From assembly GCA_048500255.1 (NCBI GenBank), contig JASNYH010000001.1:1054001-1118000 (forward strand): 64,000 bases of DNA, given 5' to 3'. The stretch's first letter is position 1. Every line of letters begins with the position of its first letter. Both the position numbers and the translations under genes were made by a program. Origin of the DNA: JAMHWF01 sp048500255. Its GTDB lineage: Bacteria; Pseudomonadota; Gammaproteobacteria; Burkholderiales; Burkholderiaceae_C. Below the pieces are notes generated by a model. The model worked only from the letters and a program-made list of their open reading frames with translations, was not told the DNA's origin and ran no database searches. Positions 48,260 through 56,181 of the stretch are shown here, piece after piece.

Positions 48260-49777
48260 ATGGCGGCCCGACGCAAAGGCAGTTCCGAGTTGAGCCATCA
48301 GCCCTTGAGCCTCGAGCACGGCAGCGTCGGCGCGAACGCAGCGCCGGCGGTGCGCAGCGCGTGGTACGGGCCCTGGCTGCCGCCGCTCGGCGCGCTCGGC
48401 ATCGCCGTCGCCTACATCGCCCTCGGCCACGCCTGGCACACCGACGACACCGCGCGACTGGCCAGCGGCCTGGTCGCCGGCGCCTTCGGCTGGTTCGTGC
48501 TGCGCGTGGGCGCCGAGTTCGCCGCGCTGCGGCGCCTCGAGCAGGGCATCCACCACGCGCGCGAAGGCCTGCTCGAGCCGTCGCCGGTCGACGGCCTCGA
48601 GTGGACCACCGTCGGCCGCCTGATCCCGGAGCACAACACGACGGTGGCCGCCCTCGCGTCGATGTTCCGCACCGTCGAGGAATGCCAGACGCGCTTCATC
48701 GACGAGCGCAATCGCATCAACGCCATCCTGCAGAGCGTGCCGGGCGCGCTGCTCGGCATCACCGACGAGTTGCAGGTCTCGATCGCCAACCGCCACGCCG
48801 AGACGCTGTTCGGCGCGGCGCCCGGCGCGCTGGCCGGGCGCGGCCTGTTCGACCTGCTGCCGCTGAACCCGCAGGGCCGCAACCTGCTGCGCGACGCCTT
48901 CCTCTACAAGCAGGAGGTGCACGACCAGGAAGTCGTGCTCGCGCTCGGCGAGCAGCCGCGCCACTTCGGCGTCAATCTCGCCTTCTATACCGACGAGCAG
49001 GACGACATCGGCGGCGTGATGATCCTGCAGGACGTGACGGAACGCCGCCAGCTGATCCAGACGGTGGCGATGCGCGAGAAGCTCGTCGCGATGGGGCAGC
49101 TCGCGGCCGGCGTGGCGCACGAGATGAACACGCCGCTGGGCAACATCCTCGGCTATGCGCAGCTGCTGCGCGCCGGCGCTGCCGAGCATCCCGCGCTGCG
49201 CGGCTATGCCGAAGTCATCGCCAATGAATCGCAGCGCTGCTCGCGCGTCGTGCAGGACCTGCTGTCGTACGCGCGCCGCGACCAGTGCAGCGGCGAGACC
49301 TGCGACGTCAACGCGATGGTGCGCGAGCTGATCGACGGCTTCATCCACTGCCGGCTGCGCCGCTACGGCATCGCGATCGACCTCGAACTGGGCGCCGACG
49401 AGCCGCTGGCCGAAGGCGGCTGCGGCGAGATCGACATCGTGCTGACGAACGTGCTGTCCAACGCGATCCAGGCGCTGTCGGACACGCCCGAGCCGCGCAT
49501 CGAGGTGACGACGTGGGCCGAGCCGGGCTATGCCGCGATCGCCATCGCCGACAACGGCCCCGGCGTCGCGCCGCAGGCGCGCGCGCGCCTGTTCGACCCC
49601 TTCTTCACGACGAAGGAGATCGGCCAGGGCGTCGGGCTGGGTCTGTTCATCAGCCAGGCGATGGTGGCGCGGCGCGGCGGCAGCATCGACCTCGACGAGA
49701 GCCACCGGCCGGGTGCGCGCTTCGTGATCCGCCTGCCTTCGATCGACCGCGCGCGCGTCGCGCCGGAGCGCGCGTGA
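48260..49777 (+). CDS. Sensor histidine kinase with PAS domain (NtrB-like)
   Basis: A 505-residue kinase. Two hydrophobic segments near residues 35-80 (LPPLGALGIAVAYIALGHAW; LASGLVAGAFGWFVLRVG) anchor it in the membrane with little periplasmic sequence. A PAS domain follows (INAILQSVPGALLGITDELQ, then FGVNLAFYTDEQDDIGGVMI), then HisKA with GVAHEMNTPLGNILGYAQLL and an ATPase domain (IADNGPGVAPQ, GQGVGLGLFISQAM). The ATG at 48260 lacks a good ribosome-binding site. It overlaps the response-regulator gene by 4 bases. Confidence 0.88.
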   Translation: MAARRKGSSELSHQPLSLEHGSVGANAAPAVRSAWYGPWLPPLGALGIAVAYIALGHAWHTDDTARLASGLVAGAFGWFVLRVGAEFAALRRLEQGIHHAREGLLEPSPVDGLEWTTVGRLIPEHNTTVAALASMFRTVEECQTRFIDERNRINAILQSVPGALLGITDELQVSIANRHAETLFGAAPGALAGRGLFDLLPLNPQGRNLLRDAFLYKQEVHDQEVVLALGEQPRHFGVNLAFYTDEQDDIGGVMILQDVTERRQLIQTVAMREKLVAMGQLAAGVAHEMNTPLGNILGYAQLLRAGAAEHPALRGYAEVIANESQRCSRVVQDLLSYARRDQCSGETCDVNAMVRELIDGFIHCRLRRYGIAIDLELGADEPLAEGGCGEIDIVLTNVLSNAIQALSDTPEPRIEVTTWAEPGYAAIAIADNGPGVAPQARARLFDPFFTTKEIGQGVGLGLFISQAMVARRGGSIDLDESHRPGARFVIRLPSIDRARVAPERA

Positions 49778-51207
49778 ACGCCGCCGCGACCGACGAGCCG
49801 ATCGCGCCGCCCGGCAGCGCAGCCGCCGGCACTGGCGCCCTGCCCGTCGTGCTCGTCGCCGAGGACGATCGCCACATGCGCGACCTGATCGGCCTCGTGC
49901 TCGGCGGCTCGTCGATGCGCTTCGAGCTGGTGGCAGTGGAGAGCGCCGTCGCGGCGATGGACTTCCTCGAGGACCGCGATGTCGCGCTCGTCGTCACCGA
50001 CCTGTGCATGCCGGGCGCCGACGGGCTCGACCTGCTGCGCTTCGTCAAGGCGCGCCAGCGGCTGTGCCAGGTGCTGCTGGTGACGGGCTTCGCCACGGTG
50101 GAGTCGGCCGTCGCGGCGCTCAAGGACGGTGCCTTCGACTACGTGCAGAAGCCCTTCGACACCGATCGGCTGCGCACGCTGGCCGAGGCGGCGCTGCAGT
50201 ACCACCAGGCGCTGGCCGAGTCGGCGCGGCTGCGGCGCTCGGTCGGCCCCGGCATGGCCGACGCGACCAGCGAGCTGATCGGCCGCTCGGCGGCGCTCTC
50301 GCGCGTGCAGCGCATGATCGACGCGGCCGCCGCCTACGACGCCGGCGTGCTCGTCACCGGCGAGAGCGGCTGCGGCAAGGAGCTCGTGGTGCGGCGCATC
50401 CACCAGCTCGGCGCGCGTCGCGAGCAGCCCTTCGTCGCGATCAACTGCGCGGCGATCCCCGACACGCTGATCGAGAGCGAGCTGTTCGGCTACCGGCGCG
50501 GCGCCTTCACGGGCGCCGACCGGAACAAGACGGGGCTGTTCGAAGCCGCTGACGGCGGCACGCTGTTCCTCGACGAGATCAACAACGCGCCGATGGCGCT
50601 GCAGGCCAAGCTGCTGCGCGTGCTGCAGGACGGCCAGTTCTATCCGGCCGGCGCGACGGAGCCGGTGCGCGTCGACGTGCGCGTCATCGCGGCGACCAAC
50701 GTGCCGCTGCCGTCGCTGGTCGACAAGGGCGAGTTCCGCAAGGACCTCTACTACCGACTGTCGGTGATGGAGATCGACATCCCGCCGCTGCGCGAGCGGC
50801 GCGACGACATCCCGGTGCTGGCGATGCACTTCCTCGACCGGCACTCGCGCCGCCTCGGCAAGCCCGCCAGCGGCATCACGCCGGGCGTGCTGGCCGCGCT
50901 GACACAGCACGACTGGCCCGGCAACGTGCGCGAGCTCGAGAACCTGGTCCAGCGCATGCTGATCCTCTCGCCCGACGACTGCATCGACGTCGACACGCTG
51001 CCGGCGCACCTGGCGCCGACGCGCGAGCACGTCGACACGCGGCCGATCGACTACCTGCAGCCGCAGAGCCTCGAGGAAGTCGAGGCCTACGTGATCCGCA
51101 AGACGCTGCGCAAGACCAGCGGCGACCGCTCGCGCACGGCCGAGATCCTCGGCATCGACAAGTCGACGCTCTGGCGCAAGGTCAAGCGCTACAACATCAC
51201 CGACTGA
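49774..51207 (+). CDS. NtrC-family sigma-54-dependent response regulator
   Basis: A 477-residue activator starting at GTG 49774, overlapping the kinase stop. The receiver domain has VAEDDRHMRD and the phospho-Asp in LVVTDLCMPGADG. The AAA+ domain has Walker A GESGCGKE, GAFTGA at residues 243-248 that contacts sigma-54, Walker B GGTLFLDEINNAP, and REL region WPGNVRELENL. A Fis-type helix-turn-helix ends the protein (SRTAEILGIDKSTLWRKVKR). It probably drives the promoters at 40223 and 40320. Confidence 0.92.
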   Translation: MNAAATDEPIAPPGSAAAGTGALPVVLVAEDDRHMRDLIGLVLGGSSMRFELVAVESAVAAMDFLEDRDVALVVTDLCMPGADGLDLLRFVKARQRLCQVLLVTGFATVESAVAALKDGAFDYVQKPFDTDRLRTLAEAALQYHQALAESARLRRSVGPGMADATSELIGRSAALSRVQRMIDAAAAYDAGVLVTGESGCGKELVVRRIHQLGARREQPFVAINCAAIPDTLIESELFGYRRGAFTGADRNKTGLFEAADGGTLFLDEINNAPMALQAKLLRVLQDGQFYPAGATEPVRVDVRVIAATNVPLPSLVDKGEFRKDLYYRLSVMEIDIPPLRERRDDIPVLAMHFLDRHSRRLGKPASGITPGVLAALTQHDWPGNVRELENLVQRMLILSPDDCIDVDTLPAHLAPTREHVDTRPIDYLQPQSLEEVEAYVIRKTLRKTSGDRSRTAEILGIDKSTLWRKVKRYNITD

Positions 51208-51238
51208 CGATGCGCCGCGGCGCCGCGGGCTGCGATGT

Positions 51239-52363
51239 TCAGCCCAGCAGCGCCCAGTGATTGTCGGCCGACAGCCCGGCCGGCCAGGGCAGCATCGCGG
51301 GCGATTGCGTGGCGTGCCAGCGCGCCAGCCCGAGCCCGCCCCCGATCGCGACGCCGGGACCGTCCTCCGGCCACAGGCCGCAGGGGTTCTGCACCCGGCC
51401 GACGGTCAGCAGGTCGGCGGGCTTGTGCGGCTGCCACAGCACGATGCGGTTGGCGTGCTGCGCGGTGAGCACGAAGCCGCCGTTCGGGCCTGCGGCGACG
51501 TCGCCGGCATAGCCTTCGGCCATCACGCGACTGGGTATCGTCAACGCATGACCATCCCACACGGCCAGCAGCGGCGCCTCGCGGCGCTGCGCCGGCTGGT
51601 CGTGTTCGGCCTGCAGGCCGAGGCCGAGCAGGCGCGGCTGACCGGCCAGCGGCCGGTTCCACGCGATGTGGTGCGGGCTCAGCCGCGGGTCGTCGAGCTT
51701 CCAGCTGCCGAGCAGCGCGCCCGTCTCGGCGTCGAGGCGCACCAGCGCAGGATTCATGCGCTCGAGGTTGCGCTTGCTGCCGTCGGGCGTGCGCGGGATG
51801 CCGCCGTTGGCGACGATCAGCTTGCCGGCATCGTCGACGAGGATCTGGTGCGGGTCGATGCCGTGCGCGCGGTGCTCGGCCACCTTGCGCAGCGTGCGCA
51901 CGTCGCGCACGCTGACCCAGCCGTCGCCGGTGCGGCGATCGGTCTCGCCGGTGTAGAGCCACTGGCCGTCGAGGCTGGCGATCACGTGGCCGTCGTGCGT
52001 GCGCGCATCGCCCTCGTCGGCCATCGTCTGGCGGTTCACGACACGGCCTGCCGCATCGACGCGCAGCAGCCAAGTCCCGGGCCGCGCCGCGACGGCGAGG
52101 AAGCCGCCGCCCGGCTCGGGCACGACGGCGTGCGGGCGCGTCGGCACCCGCACCGCGGACTCGACCTTGATCTCGGCGCGCTGCCAATCGACGCGCACCG
52201 CGCCGACGTGATGGCCGGCGTCCTTCATCAGCCAGCCGCCGGCGACGCGCGTCGCCGGTGCGGTGTTCGCGTGGAGGGCCGGATGGAGCGACGCCGCTCC
52301 CAGGGCGGCGCAGAACTGGCGCAGGAAGTGGCGGCGTTCGGCGAGAGGACGGTGCATGGTCAT
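51239..52363 (-). CDS. DUF1513 beta-propeller-like exported protein
   Basis: A 374-residue protein with a Tat-like signal (ERRHFLRQFCAALGAASLHP) and a repetitive beta-propeller-like body (HDGHVIASLDGQWLYTGETD, DPHQILVDDAGKLIVANGG, NGGFVLTAQHANRIVLW). This is the DUF1513 family, usually last in iron-uptake clusters with imelysin and di-heme peroxidase-like genes; none of those is next to it here. A Fur-box-like palindrome lies 47 bases upstream, which fits iron control. Confidence 0.82.
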   Translation of the reverse strand: MTMHRPLAERRHFLRQFCAALGAASLHPALHANTAPATRVAGGWLMKDAGHHVGAVRVDWQRAEIKVESAVRVPTRPHAVVPEPGGGFLAVAARPGTWLLRVDAAGRVVNRQTMADEGDARTHDGHVIASLDGQWLYTGETDRRTGDGWVSVRDVRTLRKVAEHRAHGIDPHQILVDDAGKLIVANGGIPRTPDGSKRNLERMNPALVRLDAETGALLGSWKLDDPRLSPHHIAWNRPLAGQPRLLGLGLQAEHDQPAQRREAPLLAVWDGHALTIPSRVMAEGYAGDVAAGPNGGFVLTAQHANRIVLWQPHKPADLLTVGRVQNPCGLWPEDGPGVAIGGGLGLARWHATQSPAMLPWPAGLSADNHWALLG

Positions 52364-52409
52364 GGTTCGGACAGGCGATTGCGGTCGGGCCCCGTATGAT
52401 GCACCAACT

Positions 52410-52427
52410 GCGAATGATTCGCATTGA
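52410..52427. promoter_or_regulatory. Fur-box-like palindrome
   Basis: GCGAATGATTCGCATTGA contains the perfect 6-1-6 dyad GCGAAT-G-ATTCGC (52410-52422) and the Fur-type AATG-N5-CATT (52413-52425). It lies 47 bases ahead of the DUF1513 start on the minus strand. The site is seen; Fur binding is inferred from similarity to the AATGATAATCATT-type consensus. Confidence 0.6.
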
Positions 52428-52493
52428 CTTGCAGCAAGCTCGCGCCGCCCGACGTGCACGCGCGGGCGGCCCGCATGCACGGGCCCCGGGCGG

Positions 52494-53333
52494 TCAGCCC
52501 CGTGGCGCGATGCGACTCAGCACGAAGTCGTACTCGACGAGATAGCTTCCGTCGGCCTGCGGCTGCCAGTCGGCGATCAGCGACTGGCGCACGCCGAACA
52601 CGGCATCGGAGTCGAGGTACGGATCGTCGCTGCGGAACACGTGCGTGATCAGCGTCTCGAAGCCCGGCGCCTCGATCATGAAGTGCAGGTGCGCCGGGCG
52701 CCAGGGATGGCGGCCGGTGGCCTCGAGCAGATCCCCCACCGGTCCATCGTGCGGGATCGCATAGGGCACCGCGAGGACCGAGCGGAAGTGGTAGCGCCCC
52801 TGTTCGTCGGCCTCCAGCACGCCGCGCGCCTGCGCGTGATCGAGGCCGGCACGCTGCACGTCGTAGAGGCCGTCGGCGTCGGACTGCCAGACGTCCAGGC
52901 GCGCATGCGCGACCGGTTCGCCGTCGAGGCCGCGCACCGTTCCGCGCACGAGGCACGGCACGCCGCGCGCGCCGTTGGCGATGTCGGCGCCGAGTTCGTA
53001 GTGCGGAGCACCGTCGACGTGAAAGGGCCCGAAGACGGTCGCCTCGGTGCAGCCGGCGGGTCTGGTGTGGTTCTGCGTCACGGTCAGCATCGACAGACCC
53101 AGCACGTCGGACAGCAGGATGAACTCCTGGCGCTTGTCGTCGCTGACGCGGCCGCAGCGCGCGAGGAACTCGACGCCGGCGTACCACTCGGCCTCCGTCA
53201 GCTCCACGTCGCGCGCGAAGTCGTGCAGGTGCCGCACGAGGCTGTCCATGATGCGCCTCAGGCGCGGGTTCGCCGTGCCGGCATGGCGCGCCAGCACGGC
53301 CTCGGTGAGGGTGCGGGGATCGAGGTTGCGCAC
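52494..53333 (-). CDS. Intradiol ring-cleavage dioxygenase
   Basis: A 279-residue non-heme Fe(III) dioxygenase of the catechol/hydroxyquinol 1,2-dioxygenase type. The N-terminal dimerisation segment has FILLSDVLGLSMLTVTQNH. The catalytic domain has TEATVFGPFHVDGAP, a Tyr in DGLYDVQ near residue 163, a Tyr in GRYHFRSV near residue 190, and two His in WRPAHLHFMIEA near residues 217-219, the expected Tyr2His2 iron ligands. It is unrelated to sulfur metabolism and has no pathway partners nearby. Confidence 0.9.
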   Translation of the reverse strand: MRNLDPRTLTEAVLARHAGTANPRLRRIMDSLVRHLHDFARDVELTEAEWYAGVEFLARCGRVSDDKRQEFILLSDVLGLSMLTVTQNHTRPAGCTEATVFGPFHVDGAPHYELGADIANGARGVPCLVRGTVRGLDGEPVAHARLDVWQSDADGLYDVQRAGLDHAQARGVLEADEQGRYHFRSVLAVPYAIPHDGPVGDLLEATGRHPWRPAHLHFMIEAPGFETLITHVFRSDDPYLDSDAVFGVRQSLIADWQPQADGSYLVEYDFVLSRIAPRG

Positions 53334-53451
53334 GGTGCCCTCCTGCCGGGTGCGGTTGCGGTGCGGTTCGCACGCTGCCGCATTGTCGGCCGGCGCCGCG
53401 CGCAGTGAGACATCGCGCGCGCGGCGTGATACGGCCGCGCGCGCCTTTACG

Positions 53452-54627
53452 TCAACCCGTCCCGAACACGAACCGCGTCCCCGTCGAGGAACGGATGAAC
53501 TTGTCGGGCATCTCCTGCTGCACCAGCGAGACGAACGTCTCGCCCGAGCAGTGCATCGGGATCAGCACGTCGGGCGCGAGCGCCTTCAGCTCGGCCAGCG
53601 TCTGGCGCTGGTAGTCGAGCGTGTGCGGTGCGAGGTGAAATCCGCCGAGCACGGCGTGCACCTTGTCGATGCCCGAGACCTTCATCGCCGCGCGCACCGA
53701 GTTGACGATGCCGCGGTGGCCGCACGACGTCATCACGACGAGGCCGCGTCCCTTGACGTGGTAGGCCGTCGCCTGCTCGTGCTCGAAGTCGTCGGGCACC
53801 ATCGTCATGCTGCGCTTGCTCTCCGGCATGCGCGCCGGCTCGCAGCCGAGGCCCGCCGCGACGCCGGCAGCCATGCGCGTGGGCGCGAGCACGCGCTCGA
53901 ACGTGGTGCGCGGGATCATGCCCGTCGTGAAGCCGTGGTCGGCGAGGATCGACGCCTTCTCGGCGAAGGTCACCGTCAGCCCCGCGTCCTGGATCGCCTG
54001 GCGGTCGAGCGCGCCGAAGCTGCCGGCCTCGCCCGGCACGTTGAGCTCGCGCGAGCAGAAGCACTCTTCGCTGCCGAGGTAGAACGGCAGGCCGGGCTTG
54101 AGCCGGCCCTTGTTGTGCTGCAGGAAGCCGACCATGCCGCCGAAGTGATCGTAGTGCCCGTGGCTGAGCGCCAGCGCGTCGAGCTGGGCGGCGTCGATGC
54201 CCGCGAGGAAGAGGTTGTTGAGCAGCGTCGGCGACGTGTAGGCAAAGTCGACGAGCACGCGCCGCGTCTCGCTGCCGCGCGCCGACTCGAGGTGCAGCGC
54301 CAAGCCCCATTCGTTCTGCAGCGTGCGCTGCGGCGGCGTGCGCGGCGCGACGGCGAACCCCAGGCGCTGCACCTGCACGCCGCCGACGCCGCGCGGCGGC
54401 TCGAAGGCGTGGTGGTACGAGTCGGTGACGACGCGCACGGCGAGCCGGTCGACCACCGGCACGGCGGCCGGCGAATCGAGCGTCTTCGCCACGGCCACGC
54501 GGCCGCCGAACAGGCCGCCGGCGGCCATCATCGCCAGCGAGCCGGCTCCCGCCTTGAACAGCGCACGCCGGCCGGGCTGGCCGAGGTAAGACGCGTCGCC
54601 GGATTCCTGTCGTTGCCGTCTCCTCAT
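53452..54627 (-). CDS. Exported metallo-beta-lactamase-fold protein
   Basis: A 391-residue protein with a Tat-like signal (GRRALFKAGAGSLAMMAAGG) and the metal-binding motif LSHGHYDHFGGMVGFL near residue 134, MTSCGHRGIVNS near 300 and GGFHLAPHT near 328. The arrangement is that of the dihydropterin-synthase-like MBL group. The substrate is unknown. It starts 31 bases downstream of hdrB on the same strand, so it may be the last gene of the Qmo/Hdr transcript. Confidence 0.83.
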   Translation of the reverse strand: MRRRQRQESGDASYLGQPGRRALFKAGAGSLAMMAAGGLFGGRVAVAKTLDSPAAVPVVDRLAVRVVTDSYHHAFEPPRGVGGVQVQRLGFAVAPRTPPQRTLQNEWGLALHLESARGSETRRVLVDFAYTSPTLLNNLFLAGIDAAQLDALALSHGHYDHFGGMVGFLQHNKGRLKPGLPFYLGSEECFCSRELNVPGEAGSFGALDRQAIQDAGLTVTFAEKASILADHGFTTGMIPRTTFERVLAPTRMAAGVAAGLGCEPARMPESKRSMTMVPDDFEHEQATAYHVKGRGLVVMTSCGHRGIVNSVRAAMKVSGIDKVHAVLGGFHLAPHTLDYQRQTLAELKALAPDVLIPMHCSGETFVSLVQQEMPDKFIRSSTGTRFVFGTG

Positions 54628-54658
54628 CGCTACTGCTCCTCGGGGTGGTGGGTCTCGT

Positions 54659-55564
54659 TCAGCTCTTCTTCTGCGCGAGCTCCTGCAGCTTGGTGGGCTG
54701 GATCAGGTGGCCGTCGAGACCGGCCTCCTTCAGGCTGCCGCCGTAGGCCACCGTCATCAGCTGGCTGTAGTAGGTGACGGGCATCGCGAACTTGGTACCC
54801 TGCTTGCGGTTGATCTCGCTTTGATAGACCTCGACGTTGGCCTGGCACAGCGGGCACGGCGTCACGATCATGTCGGCGCCGTGGTCGTAGGCCGACTCGA
54901 CGATGTCGCGGATCTGCTTCTGGCTCTTCTCGGGCTCCGAGAACGCCAGTGCGCCGCCGCAGCAGGTGACCTTCTGGTCGTAGTCCTTCAGCGGCTCGGC
55001 GCCCACCGTCTCGACCAGCTTGTCGAGGTACATCGGGTTCTCGAACGACTCGCCGGCGATGCCGAACGGCCGGTTGGTCTGGCAGCCGACGTAGCCGGCG
55101 AACTTGAGCCCCGCCAGCGGCTTGACCACCGGCTTGCCGAGCTGCTCGTAGCCGAAGTCCTCGATCAGCACCTCGACCATGTGCTTGACCTGGGCCTTGC
55201 CCTGATACTGCAGCCCGGCCTCCTTCAGCGCCTCGTTGGCGTTGGCGAGGAACTGGCGGTCGACGTCGAGCTTCTCCTTGCTCTCGCGCGCATTGAGCCA
55301 GCACGCCGCGCAGGTGGCGACGACGTCCTGTCCCGGCAGGTGCTTCTCGGCGAGCGCGAAGTTGCGCGCATTGAGCACGTGGCGCGTCAGCTCGCCGGCG
55401 CCGCTGTAGCTGATCGACGCGCCGCAGCAGTTCCAGTCGGGGATTTCGGTGAGCTTGACGTCGAGCGTCTTGCACATCGCGTTGGTCGACACCAGGTAGT
55501 TCGCCGCCGACGCCTTGAGCTGCGACGAGCAGCCCGGGTAGAACGCATATTCCTTCTTGGCCAT
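54659..55564 (-). CDS. hdrB: HdrB-like heterodisulfide reductase subunit
   Basis: A 301-residue protein with two CCG domains: CSSQLKASAANYLV and DWNCCGASISYSGAG with CAACWLNARES in the first half, and TCCGGALAFSEPEKS with TPCPLCQANVEVYQS in the second. These cysteines form the noncubane clusters of HdrB. In this setting it does not reduce CoM-S-S-CoB but passes electrons from QmoAB towards a membrane carrier or disulfide. It lies 10 bases behind hdrC. Confidence 0.92.
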   Translation of the reverse strand: MAKKEYAFYPGCSSQLKASAANYLVSTNAMCKTLDVKLTEIPDWNCCGASISYSGAGELTRHVLNARNFALAEKHLPGQDVVATCAACWLNARESKEKLDVDRQFLANANEALKEAGLQYQGKAQVKHMVEVLIEDFGYEQLGKPVVKPLAGLKFAGYVGCQTNRPFGIAGESFENPMYLDKLVETVGAEPLKDYDQKVTCCGGALAFSEPEKSQKQIRDIVESAYDHGADMIVTPCPLCQANVEVYQSEINRKQGTKFAMPVTYYSQLMTVAYGGSLKEAGLDGHLIQPTKLQELAQKKS

Positions 55565-55574
55565 CGCTCGTCTC

Positions 55575-56171
55575 CTAGCCTTGGCGGTTGCGCTGCTCGA
55601 TCTCCTGCGCCTTCGCGAGCATCGCGGCGATGCCCTTCTGGTCCTGGCACTTGTGGCCGCCCAGCAGCTCGAACGGATTGAGCCGCCCGGCCTTGAGCAG
55701 CCCGAGGCCGACGTGGCGCATCTCCCAGCCCTTCTTCAGCCCCGCGACGAAGCCGTCCTTGAAGTACAGGCCCAGCGTGAGCTTCAACTCGTTGACGCGG
55801 CCGGTGCGCTTGAAGTTGTCGAAGAAGCGCAGCGAGAAAGCGCGCGTGGGCTGCATCTTGGGCGCCAGGCCCAGGCGGTGCGAGTACTGCGCCAGGCCGT
55901 GCATGATCGTCGTGATCGGCAGCTTGCGCGGACAGCGCACGACGCAGTTGTAGCAGCTGGTGCACATCCACATCGCGTCGGACGTCAAGACCTCGTCGCG
56001 CTTGCCGGCGCGGATCATCATGAAGATCTTCTGCGGCGTGTGCTCCCAGTGCGGGCCGAACGGGCACGAGCCCGCGCACACGCCGCACTGCATGCACATC
56101 CTGACCATCTCGCCGCCTTCGACTTCGCGCTCGACCTCCTTGAGGAAGTCGATCTCGTAGGGCTTGTTCAT
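55575..56171 (-). CDS. hdrC: HdrC-like ferredoxin subunit
   Basis: A 198-residue protein with two 4Fe-4S motifs, CMQCGVCAGSCPFGPHW near residue 29 and CTSCYNCVVRCPRKLP near residue 70, which is the HdrC or soluble half of QmoC pattern. There are no membrane helices, so it lacks the cytochrome b half of QmoC. I placed the start at 56171, with AGGAGCC upstream. It links QmoB to HdrB. Confidence 0.92.
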   Translation of the reverse strand: MNKPYEIDFLKEVEREVEGGEMVRMCMQCGVCAGSCPFGPHWEHTPQKIFMMIRAGKRDEVLTSDAMWMCTSCYNCVVRCPRKLPITTIMHGLAQYSHRLGLAPKMQPTRAFSLRFFDNFKRTGRVNELKLTLGLYFKDGFVAGLKKGWEMRHVGLGLLKAGRLNPFELLGGHKCQDQKGIAAMLAKAQEIEQRNRQG

Positions 56172-56181
56172 CGCCGGCTCC

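Noticed and set aside
51215..51228. CCGCGGCGCCGCGG palindrome between convergent genes as a terminator.
   Set aside because: It has no loop and no T-run; in this base composition a 14-base GC palindrome is weak evidence.
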